A stretch of 64,000 nt of DNA from UBA1351 sp963677625 (GCA_963677625.2 CAXXSW010000007.1:806001-870000), one strand, 5' to 3'. Positions 35,464 to 45,077 are shown, counted from the first letter of the stretch. Notes: generated by a model from the sequence alone, not told the origin. Translations and numbers: made by a program.

Positions 35464-36546
35464 ATGATCATCAAAGATTTAACACTCAGTCATTTTCGTA
35501 ATTATGAGGAGATGACTGTGTCTTTTGATCCACAATTGAATATTATTTATGGCAATAACGCTCAAGGTAAGACCAACATTCTAGAAGCCATTTATGTATG
35601 TGCCACTTCAAAATCTCACCGAAGCCATGTCTTTAAAGAGATGATTAAGATGAATGAGAAGGAGGCACATATTCATGTCACCATTTCAAAAGATCAGGTG
35701 GACTATGAAATTGATACCCATCTTAAATCTATAGGTAAAAAGCAGTTTGCTATTAACAAGTTACCTATTAAGAAAATGGATGATCTTCTTGGCGTTCTTC
35801 ACGTTATTATGTTTTCACCGGAGGACTTAAGCTTGATTAAATCTGGACCTAAAGAGCGTCGTAGGTTTATTGATATTGAGTTGTCTCAGCTTAATAAGAT
35901 ATACTTTCATTACCTTCAGCAGTTTCATAAACTTCTGAAACAAAGAAATGCTTTACTCAAAGAGTGTCAAAGAAATGGGTCTATTGAAAATAGGGAACAA
36001 CTAGATATATGGGATATTCAGTTTGTACATTATGGATCTAAGGTTATTGAGGCTAGGAAATCTTTTATAACTGAGCTTAATGAAATTTATAAAAGTCGTC
36101 ATTATGATATTTCAGGTGGCAAGGAAAATATGGACCTTCAATATGAATATAATGTTTCTGTAGAGGATTTTGAATTGAAACTTAAGAATAGTCAAGATAA
36201 GGATATAAGGTTTGGGTCAACGAGTGTCGGGCCTCATCGTGATGATCTTGTTTTTGATATGAATGGTGTGGATCTTCGTAAATACGGTTCCCAGGGACAA
36301 CAGAGAACAGCTGCTTTGTCTCTAAAGTTGTCAGAAATTGATTTGGTTATCGAACGGAAAGATGAAAAGCCTATTCTTCTTCTGGATGACGTACTTTCTG
36401 AATTAGATGGTCATCGGCAAAAATACTTAATGGAACATTTAACAGGTATACAGACCTTTATCACTTGTACGGGCGTAGAAGACTTTATAAGCCAAGATAA
36501 TGGTCGTCGAGAGTTTTTTCATGTAATTGCCGGAGAAATTGCATAA
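35464..36546 (+). CDS. recF: Recombination and repair protein RecF
   Basis: 360 residues. Walker A is YGNNAQGKTN (about 30-39), the SMC-like signature reads KYGSQGQQRTAALSLK and Walker B is PILLLDDVLSELD. RecF helps load RecA on gapped DNA. It lies 101 bases after yaaA. Bases of its last codons form the -35 box of the gyrB promoter. Confidence 0.97.
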   Translation: MIIKDLTLSHFRNYEEMTVSFDPQLNIIYGNNAQGKTNILEAIYVCATSKSHRSHVFKEMIKMNEKEAHIHVTISKDQVDYEIDTHLKSIGKKQFAINKLPIKKMDDLLGVLHVIMFSPEDLSLIKSGPKERRRFIDIELSQLNKIYFHYLQQFHKLLKQRNALLKECQRNGSIENREQLDIWDIQFVHYGSKVIEARKSFITELNEIYKSRHYDISGGKENMDLQYEYNVSVEDFELKLKNSQDKDIRFGSTSVGPHRDDLVFDMNGVDLRKYGSQGQQRTAALSLKLSEIDLVIERKDEKPILLLDDVLSELDGHRQKYLMEHLTGIQTFITCTGVEDFISQDNGRREFFHVIAGEIA

Positions 36547-36567
36547 TTTAGCCAAATACGCTATAAT
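36539..36567 (+). promoter_or_regulatory. Candidate gyrB promoter
   Basis: TTGCAT (36539-36544, overlapping the recF stop) and TATAAT (36562-36567) are separated by 17 bases. It leaves a leader of about 180 bases before gyrB. Confidence 0.6.
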
Positions 36568-36755
36568 AGGGTAGATGTCGTTCTATGATATGTAGAAGAA
36601 TTTTCCCTATGAAGATTTGGCATGTTTTTTCATGTAAAAATAAATTTTATATGAATGTTGTAATAGAGTTTTTTGTCGAATAGGAAAGTCTAACTTTCTT
36701 GTTATAGAAAACACACATAAGAACATAGAATGAACCTTGGCTTAGGAGGTTAAGA

Positions 36756-38663
36756 ATGAGCAATAATTTAGAGTATAATGAGAATCAGATACAGGTTCTC
36801 GAAGGTCTGGAAGCAGTTCGGAAAAGACCGGGGATGTATATTGGTTCCACGTCCTCGAGAGGTCTCCATCACTTAGTGTATGAGATCGTTGATAACTCTG
36901 TTGATGAAGCACTTGCCAATCGATGTAGTCGTATCGAAGTTGTTATTCACAAAGATAATTCTATCAGTGTTATGGATGATGGTTATGGTATTCCAGTAGG
37001 TATTCACCCAACTCAGGGTATTCCTGCGGTTACTGTAGTCTTTACTGTTTTGCATGCTGGTGGTAAATTTGGTGGTAGTGGATATAAGGTATCTGGTGGA
37101 CTTCATGGTGTTGGTGCATCAGTTGTTAACGCTTTATCAGAATGGTTGGAAGTAACCGTGTATCAGGACAAGAAAATTCATCATCAACGTTTTGAACGTG
37201 GTGAAGTCATGAAGCCATTGGAAGTTATGGGTGGTACGAGAAAACATGGTACCTATGTTCACTTCAAACCGGACGGTGAAATTTTTGAAGAACTGGTTTA
37301 TGATTTTGATATCCTTAAGAATAGACTTCAAGAGATGGCATTCCTTACTAAAGGTTTATACATTTCCTTGGAAGATAAACGTAAAGGTGAAGAACAAACT
37401 AAGGAATTCCACTATGAAGGTGGTATCAACGAGTTCGTTGCTTACAGAAATCGTAATAAGGAAAAATCCTATAATGAAATTTTCTATTGTGAAGGCGTAG
37501 CCAATGATGTTATGGTTGAAGTTGCTTTCCAACATAATGAATCTTATGTAGAGAATGTATTTACTTTTGTAAATAATATTAATACACCTGAGGGTGGTAC
37601 GCATCTTTCAGGTTTTCGTTCATCCTTAACAAAAACCATGAATGATTATGCTAGAAAAAATAAATTCCTTAAGGATAATGAACCCAATCTTTCTGGTGAG
37701 GATGTTCGTGAAGGAATTACTGCTGTTGTCAGTATAAAGATTTCTGACCCGCAGTTTGAAGGTCAGACAAAACAGAAACTAGGTAATAGCGAAGCAAGAG
37801 GTGCTGTTGAGACTATACTTTCTGAACAGTTGACTTTTTTCCTTGAGCAGAATCCTAATGTTGCTAAAACTATTATTAATAAAGCGGTTATGGCAGCAAG
37901 AGCAAGACAAGCAGCTAGAAAAGCCAGAGACTTAACCCGTCGTAAGAATGCCCTTGAGAGTAATTCATTACCAGGTAAGCTTGCAGACTGTTCAGAAAAA
38001 GACCCTAGCAAATGTGAAATATATATTGTCGAAGGTGACTCTGCGGGAGGATCTGCAAAATCAGCAAGAGATCGTATGACTCAAGCTATTTTACCTTTAA
38101 GAGGTAAGATTCTTAATGTAGAGAAAGCAAGATTAGATAAGATTCTTGGAAACAAAGAAATCAAGGCAATGATTACTGCTTTTGGTGCTGGTATATCTGA
38201 TGATTTTGACCACGAAAAATTAAGATACTCTAGAATTATTATTATGACAGATGCTGATGTTGACGGTGCTCATATCCGTACCCTGTTATTGACATTCTTT
38301 TATCGTTATATGCCTGCTTTAGTTGAAAATGGTAATGTTTACATTGCTCAACCACCTTTATATAAGGTGACAAAAAACAAGAAATCACAATATGTATATA
38401 ATGATAAAGCTCTTGATAAGCTTCTTGAGGAAATTGGCCGTGATGGTATTGCCCTACAAAGATACAAGGGTCTTGGTGAAATGGATGCTGAGCAGCTATG
38501 GGATACGACTATGAATCCAGAAGACCGTATTTTACTTCAAGTGGCTATAGATGATGCAGCTGGTGCTGATGAGATTTTCACGACCTTGATGGGTGATAAA
38601 GTTGAGCCTCGTCGTGAGTTTATTGAATCCCATGCCAAGCATGTTAAAAATCTGGATATATAG
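36756..38663 (+). CDS. gyrB: DNA gyrase subunit B
   Basis: 635 residues. GHKL ATPase motifs VRKRPGMYIG, EIVDNSVDEA and GGLHGVGASVVNALS; TOPRIM motifs VEGDSAGGSAK and MTDADVDGAHI; C-terminal YKGLGEMDAEQLW. It supplies ATP hydrolysis and the TOPRIM metal site for negative supercoiling. GGAGG lies 8 bases before the ATG. gyrA follows after 12 bases. Confidence 0.99.
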   Translation: MSNNLEYNENQIQVLEGLEAVRKRPGMYIGSTSSRGLHHLVYEIVDNSVDEALANRCSRIEVVIHKDNSISVMDDGYGIPVGIHPTQGIPAVTVVFTVLHAGGKFGGSGYKVSGGLHGVGASVVNALSEWLEVTVYQDKKIHHQRFERGEVMKPLEVMGGTRKHGTYVHFKPDGEIFEELVYDFDILKNRLQEMAFLTKGLYISLEDKRKGEEQTKEFHYEGGINEFVAYRNRNKEKSYNEIFYCEGVANDVMVEVAFQHNESYVENVFTFVNNINTPEGGTHLSGFRSSLTKTMNDYARKNKFLKDNEPNLSGEDVREGITAVVSIKISDPQFEGQTKQKLGNSEARGAVETILSEQLTFFLEQNPNVAKTIINKAVMAARARQAARKARDLTRRKNALESNSLPGKLADCSEKDPSKCEIYIVEGDSAGGSAKSARDRMTQAILPLRGKILNVEKARLDKILGNKEIKAMITAFGAGISDDFDHEKLRYSRIIIMTDADVDGAHIRTLLLTFFYRYMPALVENGNVYIAQPPLYKVTKNKKSQYVYNDKALDKLLEEIGRDGIALQRYKGLGEMDAEQLWDTTMNPEDRILLQVAIDDAAGADEIFTTLMGDKVEPRREFIESHAKHVKNLDI

Positions 38664-38675
38664 GAAGGGGACAAG

Positions 38676-41156
38676 ATGGAAGAAAATCAAAATAATCGTA
38701 TAATACCCGTTGAACTCCAAGACGAAATGAAAAAATCTTATATCGACTATGCTATGAGCGTTATCGCTTCCAGAGCACTTCCAGATGTGAGAGACGGTAT
38801 GAAACCAGTTCAGCGTCGTATTTTATACTCCATGAGTGAACTTAACTTGTCTCCGGACAAACCATATAGAAAATCAGCACGTATCGTTGGTGATACCATG
38901 GGTAAATATCACCCTCATGGTGACTCATCTATTTATGAAGCTATGGTTCGTATGGCTCAGCCTTTTTCTGTTCGTGAAATGCTGGTAGATGGACATGGTA
39001 ACTTTGGTTCCGTGGATGGTGACTCTGCAGCTGCCATGCGTTACACAGAGGCTAAATTATCTAAGATTGCTATGGAAATGCTGGCAGACATCAATAAAGA
39101 TACTGTAGATTTTGGTCCTAACTTTGATGAATCCTTGAAGCAGCCTTTGGTATTACCATCCAGATATCCTAACCTTTTGGTTAATGGTACTAGTGGTATA
39201 GCCGTTGGGATGGCTACTAATATTCCACCACATAATTTGAATGAGGTAATTGATTCGGTTGTTAAAATTATCGATAATAATATCATAGAAGATAGAGATA
39301 CTGAGATTGATGAATTACTTGATATCATTAAGGGTCCCGACTTTCCTACCTATGGTAAGATTCTTGGTAAATCAGGTTTTATACAAGCATATAGGACAGG
39401 TAGAGGAACTGTAAAAGTTCGTGCAGTTACAGATATTGAGCCTATGCCAGGTAATAAGCAACGGATTATCGTTACTGAATTACCCTATCAGGTTAATAAG
39501 GCAAGGTTGATTGAAAAGATTGCTGATTTGGTTAAAGATAAGAAAATCGAAGGTATCTCTGATCTTAGAGATGAATCTGACCGTAAGGGTATGAGGATGG
39601 TTATTGAGCTTAAGCGTGATGCTAATGCTAATGTAGTCCTCAATAAATTGTATAAGCATACCCAACTTCAAGATTCTTTTGGAATGAATATGCTAGCCTT
39701 GGTTAATAACCAACCAAAAGTTCTTAATCTGAAAGAGATGTTGGATTATTATCTTGAACATCAGAAAGATGTTGTAACAAGAAGAACTAAGTATGATCTT
39801 AAAAAAGCAGAAGACAGAGCCCACATTCTGGAAGGTTTGCTGAAAGCTCTTGACCATATTGATGAAGTCATTAAGATAATCAGGGCGTCTAATTCAACTC
39901 CTGAAGCAAAAATAAACTTGATGGAAAGATTTGGTTTTTCTGAAGTTCAAGCTCAAGCTATTGTTGATATGCGTCTTCGTGCTCTTACCGGTTTGGAAAG
40001 AGAAAAGCTTGAAAATGAATATAAGGAACTTATGGAATTAATCAAGGAGTTGAAAGCAATTTTAGCTGATGTTAAACGTCTTCAGGAAGTAATCCGTGAA
40101 GAGCTCCTGGTTGTTAAGGCTAAGTTTGGAAATCCTCGTCGTACAGAAGTTACTTATGATGATGGTGAAATTGATATGGAAGACTTGATTAAGGAAGAGA
40201 CTACAGCCATTACGATGACTCACCTTGGTTATGTTAAACGTATACCTATTACGACTTATCAGTCTCAAAACCGTGGTGGCAAAGGTAAAAAAGGAGCTGC
40301 TATTCGTGATGATGATTTTGTTAAACAAATATTTATAACATCAACTCATCATTATATTTTGTTCTTTACTAATCAAGGTAAAGTATATAGGATGAAGGCT
40401 TATGAGATTCCTGAATCAAGCCGTACAGCAAGAGGCGTTGCTATTGTTAACCTTCTGCAGTTAGGACCAGGCGAAACCATAACGGCTGTTATTCCTCTTA
40501 AGGAATATACAGAAGATAAGTATCTGATTATGGCAACTAAGAATGGTATGATTAAAAAATCATCTATTATGGAATATATTAATATTCGTGTTAGTGGTCT
40601 TCAGGCTATTACTCTTCGTGAAGGCGATGACCTTATTGAAGTTAAATTGACTGATAATAATCAGGAAGTTCTTCTAGGTACTAAGTTTGGACAGTGTATC
40701 AGATTCAGCGAAGATGATGTTAGGGTGATTGGTCGTACATCTATAGGTGTTCGTGGTATTAACCTTAATCCTGAAGATGAAGTTATTGGTATGCAATTAG
40801 TATCTCAGGGAACTGATATATTAGTTGTTGCTGAACGTGGTCTTGGTAAACGTACAAAAATGAAGGAATTTACTGCGCAAAATCGTGGTGGTAAAGGTGT
40901 TAAATTCTACAAGATTACGGCTAAGACAGGAAATGTTGTTGGTATGAAAGCTGTTGATGAAGATAATGAGCTAATAATGATTACCAACGAAGGTGTAGTT
41001 ATTTGTATCCGTGTTGCTGACATCTCTACTTTCGGACGAATCACTTCCGGCGTGAAATTAATGGATCTTGATAGTCATATCCATATTGCAAGTATTGCAA
41101 GAGTTAAGGAAATTGATGAGGTACAAGATGAAAATGAACTTGGAATCGAAGATTAA
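38676..41156 (+). CDS. gyrA: DNA gyrase subunit A
   Basis: 826 residues. The breakage-reunion domain has GKYHPHGDSSIYEAMVRM and the catalytic tyrosine 123 in AAMRYTEAKLS. The C-terminal beta-pinwheel includes the GyrA-box QNRGGKGKKG. A second QNRGGKG further on is part of the same repeat series. At the quinolone-resistance positions it has Ser and Glu where E. coli has Ser83 and Asp87, which is common in Firmicutes. A terminator follows. Confidence 0.99.
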   Translation: MEENQNNRIIPVELQDEMKKSYIDYAMSVIASRALPDVRDGMKPVQRRILYSMSELNLSPDKPYRKSARIVGDTMGKYHPHGDSSIYEAMVRMAQPFSVREMLVDGHGNFGSVDGDSAAAMRYTEAKLSKIAMEMLADINKDTVDFGPNFDESLKQPLVLPSRYPNLLVNGTSGIAVGMATNIPPHNLNEVIDSVVKIIDNNIIEDRDTEIDELLDIIKGPDFPTYGKILGKSGFIQAYRTGRGTVKVRAVTDIEPMPGNKQRIIVTELPYQVNKARLIEKIADLVKDKKIEGISDLRDESDRKGMRMVIELKRDANANVVLNKLYKHTQLQDSFGMNMLALVNNQPKVLNLKEMLDYYLEHQKDVVTRRTKYDLKKAEDRAHILEGLLKALDHIDEVIKIIRASNSTPEAKINLMERFGFSEVQAQAIVDMRLRALTGLEREKLENEYKELMELIKELKAILADVKRLQEVIREELLVVKAKFGNPRRTEVTYDDGEIDMEDLIKEETTAITMTHLGYVKRIPITTYQSQNRGGKGKKGAAIRDDDFVKQIFITSTHHYILFFTNQGKVYRMKAYEIPESSRTARGVAIVNLLQLGPGETITAVIPLKEYTEDKYLIMATKNGMIKKSSIMEYINIRVSGLQAITLREGDDLIEVKLTDNNQEVLLGTKFGQCIRFSEDDVRVIGRTSIGVRGINLNPEDEVIGMQLVSQGTDILVVAERGLGKRTKMKEFTAQNRGGKGVKFYKITAKTGNVVGMKAVDEDNELIMITNEGVVICIRVADISTFGRITSGVKLMDLDSHIHIASIARVKEIDEVQDENELGIED

Positions 41157-41192
41157 AAATAATTATAATAAATAATTTTAATCATGATGATT

Positions 41193-41228
41193 AAAGGTGT
41201 GCTGATGAAAATCAGGACACCTTTTTTT
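41193..41228 (+). terminator. Intrinsic terminator after gyrA
   Basis: AAAGGTGT and ACACCTTT enclose an inner GCTGAT/ATCAGG pairing and are followed by a run of seven T. Confidence 0.85.
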
Positions 41229-41301
41229 GGATTTCAGGAAATGCCTCAAAATAAAATTATAACTTGAAATGTGTCATGATGAGTTAAGAAAAAATTCCTT
41301 C

Positions 41302-41362
41302 TAGACAACGAAATATGAGCAAAGCTCATAAGGTGATAAAGCCGCTTAAATGGCAAATGTAA
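41302..41362 (+). other. Structured segment upstream of the CAP/SLH gene
   Basis: ATGAGC-AAA-GCTCAT (41315-41329) is a perfect hairpin. Next is AAGGTGATAAAGCC, then a GCC/GGC pairing at 41341-41354. Purine-rich AAAGC-type joints between short stems recall riboswitch aptamers, but I could not match any consensus. It lies before the best -10 box, so it would only be transcribed from an upstream promoter. Confidence 0.3.
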
Positions 41363-41383
41363 TTAAAGTGTAATAGTGTTGTA

Positions 41384-41413
41384 ATGACCTCGACAGGATA
41401 GTTTTGTTATAAT
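41384..41413 (+). promoter_or_regulatory. Candidate promoter of the CAP/SLH gene
   Basis: ATGACC and TATAAT (41408-41413) have an 18-base spacer; the -10 box is perfect and the -35 weak. It gives a leader of about 35 bases. Confidence 0.45.
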
Positions 41414-41451
41414 ATATCTTGGAAGTAGTTTATAGAAATGTAGGTGATAAT

Positions 41452-42861
41452 ATGAAACATTATTTAAAGCATGTCATGCTTATTTTAATAATTACAACAA
41501 GTATGGTCACAAGTACATTTGAAGTATGGTCACAGGAAGAAAGTATTGATGACGATGAAGTTGTTAGAACTATTGAATCTTTAAATAAGATAAGAGCAAG
41601 GTATGATTTACCTGACTTGTCCTATAGTAATATATTGAATAAAGCAGCGAATTTACATAGTAAATATATGGATTTTAATGATACATATTCCTCATTAGAA
41701 GATTCTAGTAAATTATACTATAGAGGTCGATATCCTTGGGATAGAGCAGAATATGCTGGCTATGATAAAACATATATTTTTGAAGCTTTAATGAAAGATG
41801 TGTCAAATTATTCCTTGGGTATAGATTTTCTATTAGAAAATCCATATTCTAGATATTATGTACTTGATCCATTGTATCTAGAATTAGGAATGAGTAAAGA
41901 AAATGATTATATAACTTATCTTTTTGGTGGTGAGAGAAGAAATGAAAATTATTCCTTTGTTTACCCCTTTGATGGTCAGCAAAATGTGGATGTTGTTTTT
42001 GATAATAAATATATCCAGAATCCATACGATCAAGTTAAAGAAGATTATAATTTAGTAGGAGTTCCAATAACATATAGTCTGTATATTATGGATGCAAAAA
42101 TATTAGAGTATTCTAATTTGGATGTGAAGTTATTGAATAAAAAAACTAATCAGTATATCAAAACAAAGGTATATACATCAATAAACGATAGAAAACTCAT
42201 AAATAGTATTATGATATTACCTTTAGAACAATATGATTATGATACAACATATGAGATATCAATTGATGCAGATATAAGTTTTAGTAGTTCAGTTAAGTTT
42301 GAAACAGAGAGTAAAAAGAAAGCTGTTAATTATAAAGGTAGATTTACTACTGTTAGTAATACTTCTGTTACTACGGATGTTTCATTTCTTACTAGACAGA
42401 AATTTATCGTAGATTTAATGAAGCAAGAAGTTTCGGCATCTCATTATGTACTTAAGGAATCACTTGAAATTATTTTCCCTGATGTAAATATCAATGATTC
42501 AGATTATCGATATTTATATACGGCCTATTCTAATAACCTGATTAAAGGTTATCTTGATGGTCTATTTCGTCCTGATGCAAATATCAGTAGGGAGCAGGCT
42601 TATACTATTTTAATGCGTAATTACATTAGCATATTTGGAAATATTAAATTAAATGAGGAAGATAAAAGTCTTCAATTTAGTGATAAGGATAGCATTAACG
42701 ACTGGTCTTATGATATGATATTAGCTGCTAAGAAAATTGGACTTCTAATTGACAATAAATATGAATTTCAACCACAAGAATATATAACTATATCCGAATT
42801 CAATAACATATTGAGCAGATATGTTGAAGTTAGTAGTGATATACCTAACATAAGAAATTAA
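41452..42861 (+). CDS. Secreted CAP-like protein with S-layer homology repeats
   Basis: 469 residues. A signal peptide (basic start, then LKHVMLILIITTSMV) is followed by a region of about 130 residues resembling the CAP/SCP superfamily (SLNKIRARYDLPDLSYSN, then NKAANLHSKYM, later NPYSRYYVLDP), then a beta-rich middle, and two SLH-like repeats near the C-terminus (FPDVNINDSDYRYLYTAYS with LIKGYLDGLFRPDANISREQ, and FSDKDSINDWSYDMILAAKK). SLH repeats anchor proteins to secondary wall polymers, so it is probably held at the cell surface. I take the ATG at 41452, with AGGTGAT just upstream. The ligand of the CAP-like part is unknown. Confidence 0.72.
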   Translation: MKHYLKHVMLILIITTSMVTSTFEVWSQEESIDDDEVVRTIESLNKIRARYDLPDLSYSNILNKAANLHSKYMDFNDTYSSLEDSSKLYYRGRYPWDRAEYAGYDKTYIFEALMKDVSNYSLGIDFLLENPYSRYYVLDPLYLELGMSKENDYITYLFGGERRNENYSFVYPFDGQQNVDVVFDNKYIQNPYDQVKEDYNLVGVPITYSLYIMDAKILEYSNLDVKLLNKKTNQYIKTKVYTSINDRKLINSIMILPLEQYDYDTTYEISIDADISFSSSVKFETESKKKAVNYKGRFTTVSNTSVTTDVSFLTRQKFIVDLMKQEVSASHYVLKESLEIIFPDVNINDSDYRYLYTAYSNNLIKGYLDGLFRPDANISREQAYTILMRNYISIFGNIKLNEEDKSLQFSDKDSINDWSYDMILAAKKIGLLIDNKYEFQPQEYITISEFNNILSRYVEVSSDIPNIRN

Positions 42862-42902
42862 TTTTTAGCATATAGGCAATAGGTTCGGACAAAGGAGAAA
42901 GT

Positions 42903-43805
42903 ATGATTGAACAAATGTTTGCAAGTGAAAATGTAAGAACTGTACCCTTGTCAAAGGTCATCCAAAGGGTCTGTCAAATGACTCGAAATGCCAATTATTA
43001 TGTGAATGATGATATTAAAGACAGTCTAAAAAGTGCTTTGGAAACAGAAGAGTCTGGAACAGGAATTAATATTATTAATCAACTCTTAACTAATGCTGAC
43101 ATAGCTTCAGAAAAAAAGGTTCCGATTTGTCAGGATACAGGGATGGCTGTTTTTTTTGTTGAAATAGGACAAAATGTCTTTATTGAGAATGATGTTAAAG
43201 ACAATGACAATATAAGGCTTGGAACATTGACTGAAGGTATTAACGAAGGAGTAAGGCAAGGATATCAAAAAGGGTATTTAAGAAAATCAATTGTTAAAGA
43301 TCCATTTCATCGTGAAAATACAGGTGACAATACGCCAGCAGTAATACATTATGAACTTGTCGATGGTGACAGTCTAAAGATCCATTTTGCACCTAAGGGT
43401 TTTGGTAGTGAGAATATGAGTAAGATTTACATGATTAAGCCAGGTGATGGTATTGAAGGAGCTAAGAAGGTTATCCTTGAAACTATTGATAAGGCAGGTC
43501 CTAATGCTTGTCCACCAATGGTTGTTGGTGTTGGTATTGGAGGCAGTTTTGAGAAAGCTGCTATTCTTTCGAAAAAGGCTTTGTTACGTCCGATTAACCA
43601 GTCTTCTGAAATTCCCTATGTGAAAGAATTAGAAGAAGAGCTTTTGCAGAAGGCTAATTACTTGGGGATTGGTCCACAGGGTATGGGTGGGAGAACTACT
43701 GTACTTGGTATTAATATTTTGACTCATCCTACTCATATTGCAGGATTACCAGTTGCTGTAAATATATCATGTCATGCGACTCGTCATGCATATGCAGAAA
43801 TCTAA
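42903..43805 (+). CDS. fumA: Fumarate hydratase class I, alpha subunit (TtdA-type)
   Basis: 300 residues. The iron-sulfur half of the two-subunit class I hydro-lyase. Cluster cysteines are found in VPICQDTGM, GPNACPPMVVGVGIGG and AVNISCHATRH. GFGSENMSKIYMIKPG is a family signature. It interconverts fumarate and malate with the beta subunit; tartrate dehydratase is the alternative within this family. The oxygen-sensitive 4Fe-4S cluster fits an anaerobe. The beta gene starts 47 bases downstream. Confidence 0.93.
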   Translation: MIEQMFASENVRTVPLSKVIQRVCQMTRNANYYVNDDIKDSLKSALETEESGTGINIINQLLTNADIASEKKVPICQDTGMAVFFVEIGQNVFIENDVKDNDNIRLGTLTEGINEGVRQGYQKGYLRKSIVKDPFHRENTGDNTPAVIHYELVDGDSLKIHFAPKGFGSENMSKIYMIKPGDGIEGAKKVILETIDKAGPNACPPMVVGVGIGGSFEKAAILSKKALLRPINQSSEIPYVKELEEELLQKANYLGIGPQGMGGRTTVLGINILTHPTHIAGLPVAVNISCHATRHAYAEI

Positions 43806-43852
43806 ACGGTATAGATAGAAAACCTAGTACATTGAAATTGAAAGGTATAGAT

Positions 43853-44404
43853 ATGTTGAGAATAGAAACCCCTTTAACTTTTGAAAAAGTCAAACAACTT
43901 AAAGCTGGAGATGAAGTACTTATTACTGGTACTATGTATACGTCAAGGGATGCAGGTCATATGCGAATGATGGATCAATTGGACCAGGGAGAAAACCTTC
44001 CTTTTGATATTAAAGATAGTATTATATATTATGTTGGACCTTCACCAGCCAAAGATGGCGAGGTTATTGGTTCAGCAGGACCTACTACGTCTTACCGTAT
44101 GGATGGATTTACACCTAGATTGCTTGAAATTGGATTAAAAGGTATGGTAGGAAAAGGAGCAAGATCTCCTGAAGTCATTGAGTCTATGAAGAAAAATGGT
44201 GCTGTTTACTTTGGTGCAGTAGGTGGTGCAGCAGCTCTACTTGCAAACTGTATTAAAAAATCAGAGGTTATAGCTTATGATGACCTTGGTCCTGAAGCGC
44301 TTAGACAATTATATGTGGAAGATTTTCCAGTTATTGTTGTCATTGACAGCTTCGGTCATAATATATATGAAAGTGAAAAAGAGAAATATAGAATTGTTGA
44401 ATAA
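43853..44404 (+). CDS. fumB: Fumarate hydratase class I, beta subunit (TtdB-type)
   Basis: 183 residues from the ATG at 43853 (AAAGG 7 bases upstream). It begins RIETPLTFEKVKQLKAGDEV and includes GTMYTSRDAGHMRM, YVGPSPAKDGEVIGSAGPTTSYRMD (two adjacent parts of one signature), KGMVGKGARS and AVGGAAALLA. This is the C-terminal domain that completes the active site of the class I enzyme. An earlier in-frame start would overlap the alpha subunit and lacks a ribosome site. A terminator follows. Confidence 0.93.
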   Translation: MLRIETPLTFEKVKQLKAGDEVLITGTMYTSRDAGHMRMMDQLDQGENLPFDIKDSIIYYVGPSPAKDGEVIGSAGPTTSYRMDGFTPRLLEIGLKGMVGKGARSPEVIESMKKNGAVYFGAVGGAAALLANCIKKSEVIAYDDLGPEALRQLYVEDFPVIVVIDSFGHNIYESEKEKYRIVE

Positions 44405-44464
44405 TAACAAAGAAACATAGTGACTTTTAAAACTTATATCATGATATAATGACATAAGTTTTGT

Positions 44465-44490
44465 AACCCTTGTTGTCAAGGGTTTTTTTT
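44465..44490 (+). terminator. Intrinsic terminator after the fumarase genes
   Basis: AACCCTTG and CAAGGGTT with a TTGT loop, followed by eight T. Confidence 0.9.
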
Positions 44491-44522
44491 AGGTTTATAA
44501 TACCATTAGATTGGAGTTAATT

Positions 44523-45014
44523 ATGAAACAAGAGTTAATCCGACATAAAAAATACCATCTTTTTGTGCTAATCATTATTTTTTTTGTAATGTATGTCTTA
44601 GTAATGACATTAGTTGAGGTACTGAATGCAACTATTAATTTTGGAGCAGGACCACTTATAGCACAAGTTATTTTTTTGTATATTTATCTGATGTTTATTT
44701 TGAGACATCAACTTCATGGTTACATGTATACAATAGAAAAAAACCAATCAGGTGAGCAATATTTAAAAATTGAAGATATTCTATCAAAGAGAAAGAAAAC
44801 ATTGCAAATTATTCCTATGAAGCATATTTTATCTATTGAAAAGGATAAGAAGTATAAAAGGAATAGATATAATAAAGTCCTTGTTACTAGGAAAATACAT
44901 ATAAAAAACACATCAGTTTATTATATTGAATATGGTGATATGATAGATATAAATTTAGTCAAGATGACATGTTCAGATGATTTTGCCCACATATTAATGG
45001 AGGCTGTTAAATAG
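44523..45014 (+). CDS. Small membrane protein of unknown function
   Basis: 163 residues. Two membrane helices (about 12-35, LFVLIIIFFVMYVLVMTLV; and 45-62, LIAQVIFLYIYLMFIL) precede a cytoplasmic domain of about 95 residues rich in lysine and tyrosine with alternating beta-like segments (TLQIIPMKHILSIEKD, then KVLVTRKIHIKN). The layout resembles PH-like or YdbS-like membrane proteins, but I cannot assign a family. GGAG lies 6 bases before the ATG. It stands alone between a terminator and the BMP promoter. Confidence 0.75.
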   Translation: MKQELIRHKKYHLFVLIIIFFVMYVLVMTLVEVLNATINFGAGPLIAQVIFLYIYLMFILRHQLHGYMYTIEKNQSGEQYLKIEDILSKRKKTLQIIPMKHILSIEKDKKYKRNRYNKVLVTRKIHIKNTSVYYIEYGDMIDINLVKMTCSDDFAHILMEAVK

Positions 45015-45039
45015 TACTTTATTCATCATCGTTTGTATC

Positions 45040-45077
45040 CACATATAGTTTGCCAAAAGCGGTATATGTGTTACAAT
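45040..45077 (+). promoter_or_regulatory. Promoter and inverted-repeat operator of the BMP gene
   Basis: TTGCCA (45050-45055) and TACAAT (45072-45077) have a 16-base spacer. A perfect inverted repeat, CACATATA (45040-45047) and TATATGTG (45063-45070), brackets the -35 box, so a repressor bound there would block RNA polymerase. The regulator is not identified. Confidence 0.5.

Noticed and set aside
41229..41245. ATTTCAGGAAAT as a third Noc box
   Set aside because: It is two bases shorter at the centre than the 14-mer and lies beside a terminator; a chance match is more likely.
41302..41362. c-di-GMP riboswitch (GEMM-I) before the CAP/SLH gene
   Set aside because: Short stems and AAAGC joints recall it, but the conserved core order and tetraloop receptor are not found.
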